Made by a program: the position numbers and the translations under genes | DNA from: Oceanobacillus polygoni | GTDB lineage: Bacteria > Bacillota > Bacilli > Bacillales > Amphibacillaceae | DNA length: 64,000 nt | Direction of reading: 5' to 3' | Assembly: GCF_008304605.1 (NCBI RefSeq) | Contig: NZ_PIJY01000024.1 | Coordinates: 62,857 to 126,856 of the forward strand | Notes under the pieces: model-generated | The model's input: only the letters and a program-made list of their open reading frames with translations | Told to the model about the DNA's origin: nothing | Database searches by the model: none | In this document: in pieces, positions 43,219 through 53,741 of the stretch | Numbering within the stretch: the first letter of the stretch is position 1 | Layout of the letters: each line of letters starts with the position of its first letter

Positions 43219-44322
43219 TTATCCCCAAATTTCTTTTGAAATGTCTACGATAAATTTCAGTTTTTTCCATTGTTCTTCCTCTGTTAGCTTGTTACCATGG
43301 TGGGTTGACGCGAATCCGCACTGCGGACTTAAAGCTAATTGCTCCAACGGTACATAGTTAGCAGCTTTCTGAATGCGTGCTTTCAATGCCTCTTTATCTT
43401 CAAGTTCACCAAATTTAGATGTTACAGCGCCAATGACTACTTGTGCACCGCCCTCTGGGATATACTTCAATGGCTCAAAAGTTCCGGAACGGTCATCATC
43501 ATATTCTAAGAAAAAGCCATCTACTTTTTCTTTTGCGAATAATGTTGGTGCAATTTTTGCGTAGCTTCCTTCAAACGCCCAGGTAGATTGATAGTTTCCA
43601 CGACATAGATGTGTTGTTACAACTAAATCCTCTGGTTTATCTTCTAGCACACCATTTGCAACTCGGAGCGCTAAATCGATTAAATATTCTCTAGTTAATT
43701 TACTATCATTAAATGGAATGGTATCAGAGCTCAATCCTGCGATATAAACATCATCTAATTGCAGGTAGCGACAGCCTGCATCGTAAAATGCTTTTATCGC
43801 ATCTCGGTAAGCGACGATAATATCATTGGCGTATTCCTCAATATCTGGATAGATATCTACATTACGAATCCCAGCATTGAATAATTGGTTTGGACTTGGA
43901 ATCGTTTGTTTCGCGACAGCTCTGTCACCGACAATTTCATTAAACTCAATAAAGTCTTTGATGAATGGATGTTCAGGGTTAAAGGCTATTTTTCCAACAT
44001 TTCGTACGTCGTATTTTTCCGTTTCAACGTCTACAAATTTAAATCCGTGATCTGGTACATAGCCTTCAATTCCAATAAAATGCTCTAAGAAATCTGTATG
44101 CCAAAATCTTCTGCGAAACTCCCCATCTGTTACAGCCTGAAGGCCAACTTCAATTTGTTTATCAACTATGCGTTTAATTTCCTCTGTCTCAATTGCACGA
44201 AGCTCACTTGCCGAAATAGCTCCTTCTTTAAAATCCTTTCTCGCTTTATGAACCCTTTCTGGTCGTAATAAACTTCCTACGTGGTCTGCTTTAAATGGTG
44301 CTTTAACTAATGTTTTCGTCAT
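43219..44322 (-). CDS. Short MetE-like methyltransferase (YxjH/YxjG family), copy 2
   Basis: 367 residues; a tandem paralogue of the gene at 42069, with the same zinc motifs (VTTHLCRGNYQSTW, FFLEYDDDRSGTF, LSPQCGFAS). B. subtilis also carries two such genes, each S-box controlled. The two copies differ mainly in the middle (for example KYDVRNVGKIAFNPEHPF versus RYHVRNIGKISFNADHPF), consistent with an old duplication rather than recent gene conversion. Second gene of the operon. Confidence 0.85.
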   Translation of the reverse strand: MTKTLVKAPFKADHVGSLLRPERVHKARKDFKEGAISASELRAIETEEIKRIVDKQIEVGLQAVTDGEFRRRFWHTDFLEHFIGIEGYVPDHGFKFVDVETEKYDVRNVGKIAFNPEHPFIKDFIEFNEIVGDRAVAKQTIPSPNQLFNAGIRNVDIYPDIEEYANDIIVAYRDAIKAFYDAGCRYLQLDDVYIAGLSSDTIPFNDSKLTREYLIDLALRVANGVLEDKPEDLVVTTHLCRGNYQSTWAFEGSYAKIAPTLFAKEKVDGFFLEYDDDRSGTFEPLKYIPEGGAQVVIGAVTSKFGELEDKEALKARIQKAANYVPLEQLALSPQCGFASTHHGNKLTEEEQWKKLKFIVDISKEIWG

Positions 44323-44343
44323 GAAAATCCCTCCATATTTTTA

Positions 44344-45096
44344 TTAAGGTAATATTGCAAAAGAGCGTACTGGAAAGCCAGTTGCTTTTTCAGGTTTGGC
44401 AACGATATTAAAGATATAAGCTCCTTTTGTTGGTACTTTATCTAAATTGGTTAGTAGCTCAATCTGATATGTATCTTGTTCCAGCACATAATACTCGCCA
44501 ATGAGTGAACCATTCTTTCGGACATCGATCGAGGAATCTGTATCAAATGTTTCATGACCGACAGCATTTACGTTTCTTTCTTCAAATAAAAATCGCAGTG
44601 CGTCGATTCCCCATCCAGGCAAGTGACTATTGCCAGCTTTGTCCTTATTTTCAAAAGCAGTCTTATCTGACCAACGTTTACCCCAGTCGGTTCGTAATGC
44701 TACGAATGTATCTGCTTCAATCTCCCCATTGGTCGCTTCAAATGTTAGAATATCTTCTTTTGATAAGGTGAAGTCATTATTTTCTAAAGCTTCCTTTGAC
44801 TTATCGATCACTACAAGTGGTAAAACAAGCTCCTTTAATTCAAGCTCTTCAAGGTAACGTTGATCCTGTACAAAATGAATCGGTGCATCAATGTGTGTGC
44901 CGTATTGTCCAGGAAAGGTAAATCGTTGTGCGAAAAAGCCATCATCATGTGTGAAAAGCGTTTTGAATTCCGCATCATCAAATGCTGAAAAATGTGGTGA
45001 ATCTGGACCAAACGCATGCGTGAGATCTACCCATTTCTTTTCTTTCAGTAATGCAATTGCCTGTTGCAATTCTGTTCCTGCTTGAACCGTTGACAA
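44344..45096 (-). CDS. Cyclase family protein (kynurenine formamidase-like metal hydrolase)
   Basis: 250 residues of the Cyclase family. The metal-binding core YGTHIDAPIHF is clear, with the N-terminal WVDLTHAFGPDSPHF and the later GHETFDTDSS. Known relatives hydrolyse N-formylkynurenine or isatin, but many are uncharacterised. It is the first gene behind the SAM riboswitch and precedes two MetE-like genes, so its substrate is probably a sulfur or methyl compound rather than kynurenine. The start is a TTG with GGGGGG 7 bases upstream. Confidence 0.82.
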   Translation of the reverse strand: MSTVQAGTELQQAIALLKEKKWVDLTHAFGPDSPHFSAFDDAEFKTLFTHDDGFFAQRFTFPGQYGTHIDAPIHFVQDQRYLEELELKELVLPLVVIDKSKEALENNDFTLSKEDILTFEATNGEIEADTFVALRTDWGKRWSDKTAFENKDKAGNSHLPGWGIDALRFLFEERNVNAVGHETFDTDSSIDVRKNGSLIGEYYVLEQDTYQIELLTNLDKVPTKGAYIFNIVAKPEKATGFPVRSFAILP

Positions 45097-45138
45097 TTGA
45101 ATCCCCCCAATAGTTTTTTTAACATCTTAAGAGAAATG

Positions 45139-45312
45139 AAAAAAACCTCTTCTTAAAAATAAGAAGAGGTTTAGGTACCGTATCGTCTAATATCTCTTCT
45201 TATCTTCAAGCAATCATTGCTTCTGGAATTGGCACAGTACTTAAAAAGTCTGTTGCCGAGGTATCATAGGGCCAGTCCCTCCACCTCTCTGGATAAGAAA
45301 GTTTTTGTATGA
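45139..45312 (-). promoter_or_regulatory. SAM-I riboswitch (S-box) with terminator
   Basis: On the minus strand, the aptamer begins CTTATCCAGAGAGGTGGAGG, then ACTGGCCCTATGATACCTCGGCAAC, GTGCCAATTCC and GAAGATAAG closing P1 (45196-45300). The terminator is AAACCTCTTCTTA / TAAGAAGAGGTTT with a run of T (45139-45172). High SAM should end transcription before the cyclase/MetE-like operon. Confidence 0.95.
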
Positions 45313-45323
45313 AATTAATAATT

Positions 45324-45352
45324 AGAATACTCCATACGATTCTGAATGTCAA
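45324..45352 (-). promoter_or_regulatory. SigA promoter of the S-box operon
   Basis: TTGACA (45352-45347) and TATTCT (45329-45324), 17 bases apart on the minus strand; the start would be about 15 bases before the aptamer. Confidence 0.75.
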
Positions 45353-45426
45353 CCATTAAAATTAAGAAAATTACATGTAGCGTGAAAAATACGCTGCAAA
45401 AGTTAGAGATTCTTGCAATCTAACTG

Positions 45427-46416
45427 ATGAACGCTAAAATTAATAGTATAGAAAGAGCTTTGTATAATGGGGATGATAATTTGTTAGTAGATGTATGTGA
45501 GGGTATAGAAAAGCTAGTCGTTCGTTTTGCTGGAGGAATGCAAGAGGTAAATAGCTATCTTGTAAAAGGGGAGAATGGCTATACCGTTATTGATACAGGG
45601 ATTTATGCAGAAGAAGCAATTGCGACTTGGGAAGCGCTATTCGATACTGGTGTCGAAGTGGAAAAGGTTGTTTTAACACATACACATCAGGATCATATTG
45701 GTCTTGCGAGATGGTTTCAGGAGCAAAAGGGTGTTCCCGTTTTTATATCGAAACTTGGATATAAGGAAATGTTGAAACATCGTGATAAAGCTAGAATTAA
45801 AGGAAATCTGGCTGATTTGCTTCATATGCATGGGGGCCCGGATTTGCCTAGCAAAATAGGGAATGATTCCTTTATCTATGAATTTGAACCAGATGGATTT
45901 TTTGATGAAACAGATACCATGCTGTTAGGGAATCAGTTGTTTGAGGTTGTTTGGACACCTGGTCATGCTCCAGATCATTATTGCTTTTATCAAAAAGACA
46001 GGAAGCTAATGCTAATTGGTGACCATATTTTAAATAGGATTTCTCCTGTAATCGGTTTGTGGACAGGCGAGGAATTCAATCCATTAAACGATTATTTTGC
46101 ATCAGTTGAGCGGATGCAGCATTATCCGACAGAGTTAGCCTTACCAGGGCATGGTGGGAATATCCATCACTTGGGAGAACGTGTACAAACCCTGCTGCAA
46201 GGACATGAGCATCGGTTAGAAGAGGTTGAAAGCATGGTTAAAGCTGAGTCTTTGACAGCAAATGAAGTGTGTGGAAAAATTTATGGTAGTTTACATTTTA
46301 GTCTCTTTATTAGTCCGTTTATGGCGACTTTAACAAGATTAATATACTTAGAGTCGATGGATAAGGTATATCGATTTCATCAAAATGGTAAGGTCTATTT
46401 TCGCTTTAACCAATAA
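45427..46416 (+). CDS. Metallo-beta-lactamase fold hydrolase
   Basis: 329-residue MBL-fold protein. The zinc motif is His85-x-His87-x-Asp89-His90 in LTHTHQDHIG, with further ligands in TPGHAPDHYCF and LPGHGGNIHHLGERV. The C-terminal extension (about 80 residues) resembles the winged-helix end of the LACTB2/YflN-type group. Substrate unknown. The start is uncertain: no good ribosome site precedes the ATG at 45427, and a TTG at 45481 lies after GGGGATG. A TTAATA-17-TATAAT promoter-like pair overlaps the first codons. Confidence 0.82.
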   Translation: MNAKINSIERALYNGDDNLLVDVCEGIEKLVVRFAGGMQEVNSYLVKGENGYTVIDTGIYAEEAIATWEALFDTGVEVEKVVLTHTHQDHIGLARWFQEQKGVPVFISKLGYKEMLKHRDKARIKGNLADLLHMHGGPDLPSKIGNDSFIYEFEPDGFFDETDTMLLGNQLFEVVWTPGHAPDHYCFYQKDRKLMLIGDHILNRISPVIGLWTGEEFNPLNDYFASVERMQHYPTELALPGHGGNIHHLGERVQTLLQGHEHRLEEVESMVKAESLTANEVCGKIYGSLHFSLFISPFMATLTRLIYLESMDKVYRFHQNGKVYFRFNQ

Positions 46417-46480
46417 TCCGTTTGATGCGGCTAAAACCGTTGTTATGTATGAGGAAGAATACGAATAAGGAGGTTAGCTA

Positions 46481-47221
46481 GTGAACCATTTCAACAATCC
46501 AACAATAAAACAGGACCAAGCTGATATGATTTATAGAAACTCGGATCGTTTTTTGACAGCGTTCAATCGGATTGAAAAAGTCTTAAAGTCTTTCCTGATT
46601 AAGAAAGAAATGGGCTTTTCTAGAGCTGTAAAAGTATTGAGTAAATCAAATGCCATGATAAAACAATATCAAGACGATCTCCTTGAGTTTGCTGAGTTAC
46701 GAAATGCAATTGTACATAACAAGACAGATCTCATGTATACCATTGCAGAGCCACATGATTCCGTTGTAGAACGGATAGAAGTGATTGAAATGGAACTGCT
46801 AGAGCCGAGAAAAGTAGATCCGCTTTTTATTCGAAAAGTAATATACTTTCAGCAAACGGAGTCATTGTCAAATGTGCTGGAAATCGTTAATCAGCATGGG
46901 ATAACGAAGTTTCCAGTATATAAGGGGAATGTATTCCAAGGGTTAATTACGCATAAAGGAATAACAAAATGGTTTTCAAAAGGAATCGGAAAGAGGTTAA
47001 CCACATTACTAAACGCAAAGTTAGTAGAAGTCTTGGAATGTGAAAAAAGCGATAATTTTAGATTCATATCTAGAGAGACATCTGTTTATGAAGCGAAGGA
47101 AATTTTTAAGGAACAAATTGGAAAGGGTAATCGATTAGAAGCATTATTGATTACAAGTGAAGGGAATGCCAATGGAAGCCTTGTGGGTATTGTAACCAAT
47201 TGGGATATTATGGAGATATGA
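46481..47221 (+). CDS. HEPN-like domain fused to a CBS pair
   Basis: 246 residues. Residues about 1-95 are helical and contain ELRNAIVHNKTD, where R74 to H79 makes the R-x4-H motif of HEPN domains, often a ribonuclease site. Residues about 115-246 form two CBS motifs (LEIVNQHGITKFPVYKGN with GLITHKGI; LLITSEGNANGSLVGIVTNWDI), which usually bind adenine nucleotides. A nucleotide-gated RNase or binding protein is an inference. The GTG start has AAGGAGG 7 bases upstream. The following exonuclease gene begins 30 bases later and is probably co-transcribed. Confidence 0.7.
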   Translation: MNHFNNPTIKQDQADMIYRNSDRFLTAFNRIEKVLKSFLIKKEMGFSRAVKVLSKSNAMIKQYQDDLLEFAELRNAIVHNKTDLMYTIAEPHDSVVERIEVIEMELLEPRKVDPLFIRKVIYFQQTESLSNVLEIVNQHGITKFPVYKGNVFQGLITHKGITKWFSKGIGKRLTTLLNAKLVEVLECEKSDNFRFISRETSVYEAKEIFKEQIGKGNRLEALLITSEGNANGSLVGIVTNWDIMEI

Positions 47222-47251
47222 AAAATAGTATGAACATGAAAGGAGAGAGCT

Positions 47252-47866
47252 ATGAACTTTGTGGCAATAGACTTTGAAACAGCTAATGAAAAACGCTTTA
47301 GTCCCTGTTCAGTAGGTTTAGTAATAGCCAATGAGCATGGAATAGTAGATGAATTCTACAGCCTTATCAATCCGTTAATGGAATTTAAATCATTCAATAC
47401 GTATATTCATGGGATTACAGAACATGATGTAGCCGATGCTCCTACATTTGCTGAGCTTTGGCCAACATTACGGAATTACTTAAGCCACCAGCTGGCAATT
47501 GCACATAATGCAAGTTTTGATATGAGTGTGATTCGCAATACCCTTGATTATTATATGCTTCCATATCCTGAAATGGATTATCTTTGCACCGTGAATATAT
47601 CTAAAAAGCTTTGGCCGAGATTGGATAATCATAAATTGAACACACTTGCGACATATCACAACCTTCAATTTGAGCATCACCATGCATTAGAGGATGCTAA
47701 AGTAGCTGCGGGAGTAATGATTCAAGCTTTACGTGAAACAAAGACAAGTTCCCTTGACCACTTTTTAGAGAAATGCAGCATGACAAAAGGGAAAATTTAT
47801 GATCATGGTTATTATCCGCCAAAAATGAAACCCGTAAAAAGAAGTACAAGCCTGTTTTTTAAATAA
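47252..47866 (+). CDS. DEDDh 3'-5' exonuclease (DnaQ-like)
   Basis: 204 residues. Exonuclease motifs: Asp7 and Glu9 in VAIDFETANEKR (ExoI), HNASFDMSVI (ExoII) and HHALEDAKVAAG (ExoIIIh with His and Asp). This is the DnaQ epsilon-like family, here as a solo enzyme acting on DNA or RNA 3' ends. The ribosome site AAAGGAGAG precedes the ATG. Pairing with the HEPN-CBS gene suggests a shared nucleic-acid task, though small solo DnaQ proteins are common in Bacillaceae. A terminator follows. Confidence 0.85.
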   Translation: MNFVAIDFETANEKRFSPCSVGLVIANEHGIVDEFYSLINPLMEFKSFNTYIHGITEHDVADAPTFAELWPTLRNYLSHQLAIAHNASFDMSVIRNTLDYYMLPYPEMDYLCTVNISKKLWPRLDNHKLNTLATYHNLQFEHHHALEDAKVAAGVMIQALRETKTSSLDHFLEKCSMTKGKIYDHGYYPPKMKPVKRSTSLFFK

Positions 47867-47868
47867 AG

Positions 47869-47910
47869 AAAAATGCTAGAGCATAGTTTGGATGTTCTAG
47901 CATTTTTATT
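47869..47910 (+). terminator. Terminator after the exonuclease gene
   Basis: AAATGCTAGAGCA / TGTTCTAGCATTTTT hairpin. Confidence 0.8.
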
Positions 47911-48014
47911 GCTTTAAGTGTACTGTTACTTGCTATATATAGTTTACTGAATTAAAATAATAAATAGAATATTCAACGAGGTCATCATCATTATTCCATT
48001 AAAGGGGTGGTAGG

Positions 48015-49619
48015 ATGAATACCGATACAAATGTTCAAAATGATTTGGAAAAAATGCTGCAAAGGGCAAGGAGAAATACATTAGGGGATTTATTAGCTCG
48101 TACTAGGGAAAGAACGCCTACTAAATTTGCGTTTGCTTATGAAAACAGGCGGCTAAACTATGAAGAGCTTGATAATATTGTCAATCAGACGGCTCGTGCA
48201 TTTTTAGCAGACGGTATGAAGAAAGGAGATATGATTACGGTCATGTCTAAGAACAGTCTTGATTTCGTTGTAGCTAATTTTGCACTTGCTCGAATTGGAG
48301 CAGTTATGATTCCGATCAACTATATGCTAAATCGAGAAGACGTGCAGTATATCGTTGAGCATGCTGAGGTTAGAGGTTTACTTGCATCAGAGGAGTACGC
48401 GGGCTTACTCAACCAATCTGTTGGTAATCAGGAAATTAAATATCGCTATCTGATGGACACTGCACTACCATATAATGGAGAAAATAAAGGGTGGAAACCA
48501 TTAGCCCAAGCTCAAGAAGGTCAATCGATTCAATCCGTTGATGCAGATATTAATGATGATGATCTTGTTCAGGTTTTATATACAAGTGGTACGGAATCAA
48601 GACCAAAAGGAGTTATGCTGACACATAAAAATTTAATTAGTGAATACCTTAGCAGTATTGTAGATGGGAAAATGGGAGCGGAAGATGTCGCGATTCATGC
48701 ATTACCATTATATCATAGTGCACAGCTCCACGTTTTTTTGGGACCGAGTGTATACCTAGGATCAAGTGGGATTATTCTAGGTTCAGCAAGTCCTGAATTA
48801 ATTTTAAAAACGATTGAGGAAGAAAAAGCAACGCAGCTATTTTGCCCGCCAACCGTTTGGATAGGATTATTGCGTCATCCAGATTTTGATAAGCGAGATT
48901 TATCTTCCCTTGAAAAGTGCTATTACGGTGCAGCAATTATGCCTAAGGAAATTTTAAAAGAGCTTTCTGTACGATTACCAAACGCAAAATTTTGGAATTT
49001 TTATGGTCAGACGGAAGTTGCTCCTCTTGCAACTGCACTTCAGCCGGAAGATCAGTTACGGAAACTGGGCTCTGCAGGTAAAGCAACATTAAATGTCCAA
49101 ACGAAAATTGTAGATGAAGACGACAATGAAATCCCTCGCGGGGAGATTGGAGAAATTGTTCATCGTACACCTCATGCGATGAAAGGTTATTTGCACGAAC
49201 CAGAAAAAACGGCAGAAGCATTTCGAAATGGTTGGTTTCATAGTGGTGATCTAGGTGTAATGGATGAGGATGGCTATATTACAATTGTAGATCGCAAAAA
49301 AGACATGATTAATACTGGTGGTGTGAATGTTTCTTCTAGAGAGGTTGAAGAAATTATTTATCAGTTAGAAGGAGTTTCGGAGGTTGCTGTAATTAGTATA
49401 CCAGATGCTTATTGGATTGAAGCAGTAACAGCGATTGTCGTACCAAAAGAAGGAGCAGAAGTGACAAAGGAAAAGCTGATTCAATTTTGTACAGAAAAAT
49501 TATCGAAATACAAAGTTCCTAAATTTGTTGAGATTACAGATGAACTACCGAAAAATCCAAGTGGGAAAGTGCTAAAGCGTTCATTGAGAAATAAATATGA
49601 AGGATTAGCAGAGCAATAA
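48015..49619 (+). CDS. AMP-dependent acyl-CoA synthetase (FadD-like)
   Basis: 534-residue adenylate-forming enzyme. Motifs: the P-loop-like LYTSGTESRPKGVMLTHKN, NFYGQTEVAPLA, the hinge region FHSGDLGVMDEDGYITIVDRKKDMI and the C-terminal catalytic Lys in PKNPSGKVLKRSLR. It activates a fatty or aromatic acid as acyl-AMP and transfers it to CoA; chain length is not predictable. AAAGGGGTGGTAGG precedes the ATG. It is monocistronic, with no beta-oxidation genes beside it. Confidence 0.88.
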   Translation: MNTDTNVQNDLEKMLQRARRNTLGDLLARTRERTPTKFAFAYENRRLNYEELDNIVNQTARAFLADGMKKGDMITVMSKNSLDFVVANFALARIGAVMIPINYMLNREDVQYIVEHAEVRGLLASEEYAGLLNQSVGNQEIKYRYLMDTALPYNGENKGWKPLAQAQEGQSIQSVDADINDDDLVQVLYTSGTESRPKGVMLTHKNLISEYLSSIVDGKMGAEDVAIHALPLYHSAQLHVFLGPSVYLGSSGIILGSASPELILKTIEEEKATQLFCPPTVWIGLLRHPDFDKRDLSSLEKCYYGAAIMPKEILKELSVRLPNAKFWNFYGQTEVAPLATALQPEDQLRKLGSAGKATLNVQTKIVDEDDNEIPRGEIGEIVHRTPHAMKGYLHEPEKTAEAFRNGWFHSGDLGVMDEDGYITIVDRKKDMINTGGVNVSSREVEEIIYQLEGVSEVAVISIPDAYWIEAVTAIVVPKEGAEVTKEKLIQFCTEKLSKYKVPKFVEITDELPKNPSGKVLKRSLRNKYEGLAEQ

Positions 49620-49711
49620 ATGGTTGTACGTTTTAAAGCAGGGTTTGTTTAGCCGATTTGTTCGTATACAATGAAACTAATTTGAAACACTAAGCCTTGG
49701 AGGTGTTTCAA

Positions 49712-49852
49712 ATGGCAAATAAAAATGAAAATTGGAGTAAGAAACGTGTTAATTCGAGTGTGAATCCACAAGGATATTCTGAAGATGTAGCTGATCAAGA
49801 GCCAAAGTCACAGCTGGAGCAGCGTGCAAAGAAGAAAAATACGAAAATATAA
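49712..49852 (+). CDS. sspL: Small acid-soluble spore protein L (SspL family)
   Basis: 46 residues. The middle and end (VNPQGYSED then PKSQLEQRAKKKNTKI) line up with B. subtilis SspL (VTPQGDLEG then PKTELEERAKKSNTKR). Such minor SASPs are made only in the forespore under SigG. GGAGG lies 9 bases before the ATG, and a hairpin terminator follows at once. The short length hides the gene from ordinary ORF cut-offs. It is direct evidence for an endospore former. Confidence 0.82.
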   Translation: MANKNENWSKKRVNSSVNPQGYSEDVADQEPKSQLEQRAKKKNTKI

Positions 49853-49886
49853 ATGCGTTTCCAATGGTCAAACAACGTTATAAAAA

Positions 49887-49912
49887 AATGGTAAGAACTT
49901 ACCATTGAATTT
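49887..49912 (+). terminator. Terminator of sspL
   Basis: AATGGTAAG-AA-CTTACCATT, then GAATTTTTT. It overlaps the -35 box of the next RNA promoter. Confidence 0.7.
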
Positions 49913-49933
49913 TTTCATGATAAGATGTAATAT
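49905..49933 (+). promoter_or_regulatory. SigA promoter of the non-coding RNA
   Basis: TTGAAT and TAATAT, 17 bases apart, with no protein start downstream for over 300 bases. Confidence 0.55.
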
Positions 49934-49939
49934 ATAAAT

Positions 49940-50171
49940 ACAAGCTACAATGTTCGTATTTAATTAAGTTTTAACCTCTAATGAATGTATAGGGAGTTTT
50001 ACATCGAGATTGGAATGTCGTGCCGCCAAAGCAGCGGAAGGCAGGAAGGTTTCTGCGAACACCCACTTTGCGAAGTGGTGGTTTAAAACTTTTTATTACA
50101 AAATACGGCAATTGTGGCCTGTATACATAACATATGCGAGACCGACTTTCATTTTGAGAGTCGGTTTTTTG
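49940..50171 (+). ncRNA. Structured non-coding RNA, possibly 6S RNA
   Basis: A roughly 230-base transcript bounded by the promoter at 49905 and a strong terminator (ACCGACT / AGTCGGT plus six T, 50141-50170). AATGTATAGG near the 5' end can pair with CCTGTATACAT near the 3' end, closing a long irregular hairpin. Inside are GTCGTGCCGCC, GCGGAAGGCAGG, GCGAACACCCACTT and AAGTGGTGGTTTAAAAC. These features and the size resemble Firmicutes 6S RNA, but I am working from memory of the family. A 64-codon open frame here has no ribosome site and is not called. Confidence 0.5.
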
Positions 50172-50280
50172 ATGTGTGCGATAAGGAAAGCTTTAACGAA
50201 TTGATTGTAAATCGGTATTATTCCAAGTTGATAAAAAAGTGTAAGATAGAATTATCAAATAATACGAGAGGTGGAAATCG

Positions 50281-50652
50281 ATGACTTTTCATTATGAAAC
50301 GATTGATCATGTTCAATTAGCTGCACCTCCTGGAAGCGAAGTAAAAGCACGTAGCTTTTATGAGGAAATATTAGGCTTTAGAGAGGTAGAAAAGCCGGAA
50401 TTGTTGAAAGCGAATGGTGGGGTTTGGTTTCAGGCTGGCACGATAAATATCCATATTGGTATTGAAAAGCCATTTGTTCCTGCGAAGAAAGCACATCCAG
50501 CAATCTTAGTTAAAAATATAAAAAAACTAAAAGAACATTTAACTGAAAATCAAGTGGATTTCCTAGTGGATCATAAACTGCTGGGAGCAAATCGTTTTTA
50601 TGTATCCGATCCGTTTGGAAATCGTATTGAGTTTTTAGAGTGGGAAAAATAG
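50281..50652 (+). CDS. VOC/glyoxalase superfamily protein
   Basis: 123 residues with the vicinal-oxygen-chelate fold: HVQLAAPPGSEVKARSFYEE at the start, NIHIGIEKPF in the middle and RFYVSDPFGNRIEFLEW at the end. Metal ligands His10-like and Glu near the C-terminus are in place. Substrate unknown; relatives include glyoxalase, fosfomycin-resistance and dioxygenase proteins. GAGAGGTGG precedes the ATG. It is monocistronic. Confidence 0.82.
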   Translation: MTFHYETIDHVQLAAPPGSEVKARSFYEEILGFREVEKPELLKANGGVWFQAGTINIHIGIEKPFVPAKKAHPAILVKNIKKLKEHLTENQVDFLVDHKLLGANRFYVSDPFGNRIEFLEWEK

Positions 50653-50723
50653 AATCGTTTTAAATGAATGCAGCGTGATTTAAATCTCTAAATTGTGCGA
50701 ATGATTTTATTTTTATAATCCAC

Positions 50724-52914
<2,191 letters not shown>

Positions 52915-52943
52915 AAGGATAATTATTTGCTTACATCTAAATT

Positions 52944-52990
52944 AAGAAGAAAAGCTAATCATACAGTTCTCCATTTAGCTTTCTTATTAT
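52944..52990 (+). terminator. Terminator of xpt-pbuX
   Basis: AAGAAGAAAAGCTAA / TTAGCTTTCTTATT hairpin. Confidence 0.65.
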
Positions 52991-52999
52991 GAACATATA

Positions 53000-53035
53000 A
53001 AAATGCATAGATTATTTAATCTGTGCATTTTTTCC
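53000..53035 (+). terminator. Second terminator
   Basis: AAATGCATAGATTA / TAATCTGTGCATTT stem, with a TTTTTT tail. Confidence 0.75.
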
Positions 53036-53083
53036 TTTACTGCATCCAGTCCGTACGCCGCTAACCGGGAGCTTGCGCTTTTG

Positions 53084-53536
53084 TTACTGGTTATGTAATT
53101 TCTCATTAATTTGTTTTAGGTGATGGGTGTCGTGTTTTATGAAAATATTTATAAAACTCTCTCCTGAGAACTGTCGTTTACCTCCACCAATTGTAAATCT
53201 AATATTTTCATCTACACTTGAGATTCTATCCTTTAATTCTTTTCGAGTAACAACAAAACTATCTATGATGGATTTTACTGAATTGTTTTTAAGAAATGTC
53301 ATAGCTTCTTTATTATGTTTATCATGTTCCGGAAATTTTGGTAAATCAGCACCTTCCATCATTAAAGGTAACATATTTTCAAGATTGAATTTATCCCAAT
53401 AATATAAATGGCCTACGATTTCTCTAATTGCCCACTTTCCTTCACGAATAGGTTCGCATAGCTTAGCTTCAGATACTTCTTTTAAATTCGAAATATCATC
53501 AATTGTTTTGTTAAATTGACTTAATGTTTTTTTATA
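53084..53536 (-). pseudogene. DinB superfamily gene with destroyed start codon
   Basis: About 150 codons encode a DinB-like protein: TLSQFNKTIDDISNLKEV, then GKWAIREIVGHLYYWDKF with the helix-1 metal-site His and, near the end, FIKHDTHHLKQINEKL with the paired His. No ATG, GTG or TTG opens the frame before an internal Met 54 codons in, which would remove the first helix. Upstream, GGGAGGAAATGCTAT runs into AAAAAAACATTAAGT; one G after CTAT would give ATG AAA AAA ACA at perfect spacing. A single-base deletion of the start codon (or a sequencing error) is the simplest reading. Confidence 0.6.
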
Positions 53537-53741
53537 GCATTTCCTCCCAATGCACTAATTTGAATCTATAGTATTTAATGGCCAGCACGAAAATAGAAAC
53601 CTTAGATTGGATATCTATAATCATGACCTATTCATTATATAGTAGAATAATTATTTAGAAAAGTATAATTAATGCAGAATTCATGATGCCTAAGTTTTGA
53701 CAATAGACATTGCCTCCATACTCCCATATAATTCATTATAC

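Noticed and set aside
50010-50204. 64-codon open frame in the candidate non-coding RNA
   Set aside because: No ribosome site; it reads through the terminator hairpin; the region looks like structured RNA.
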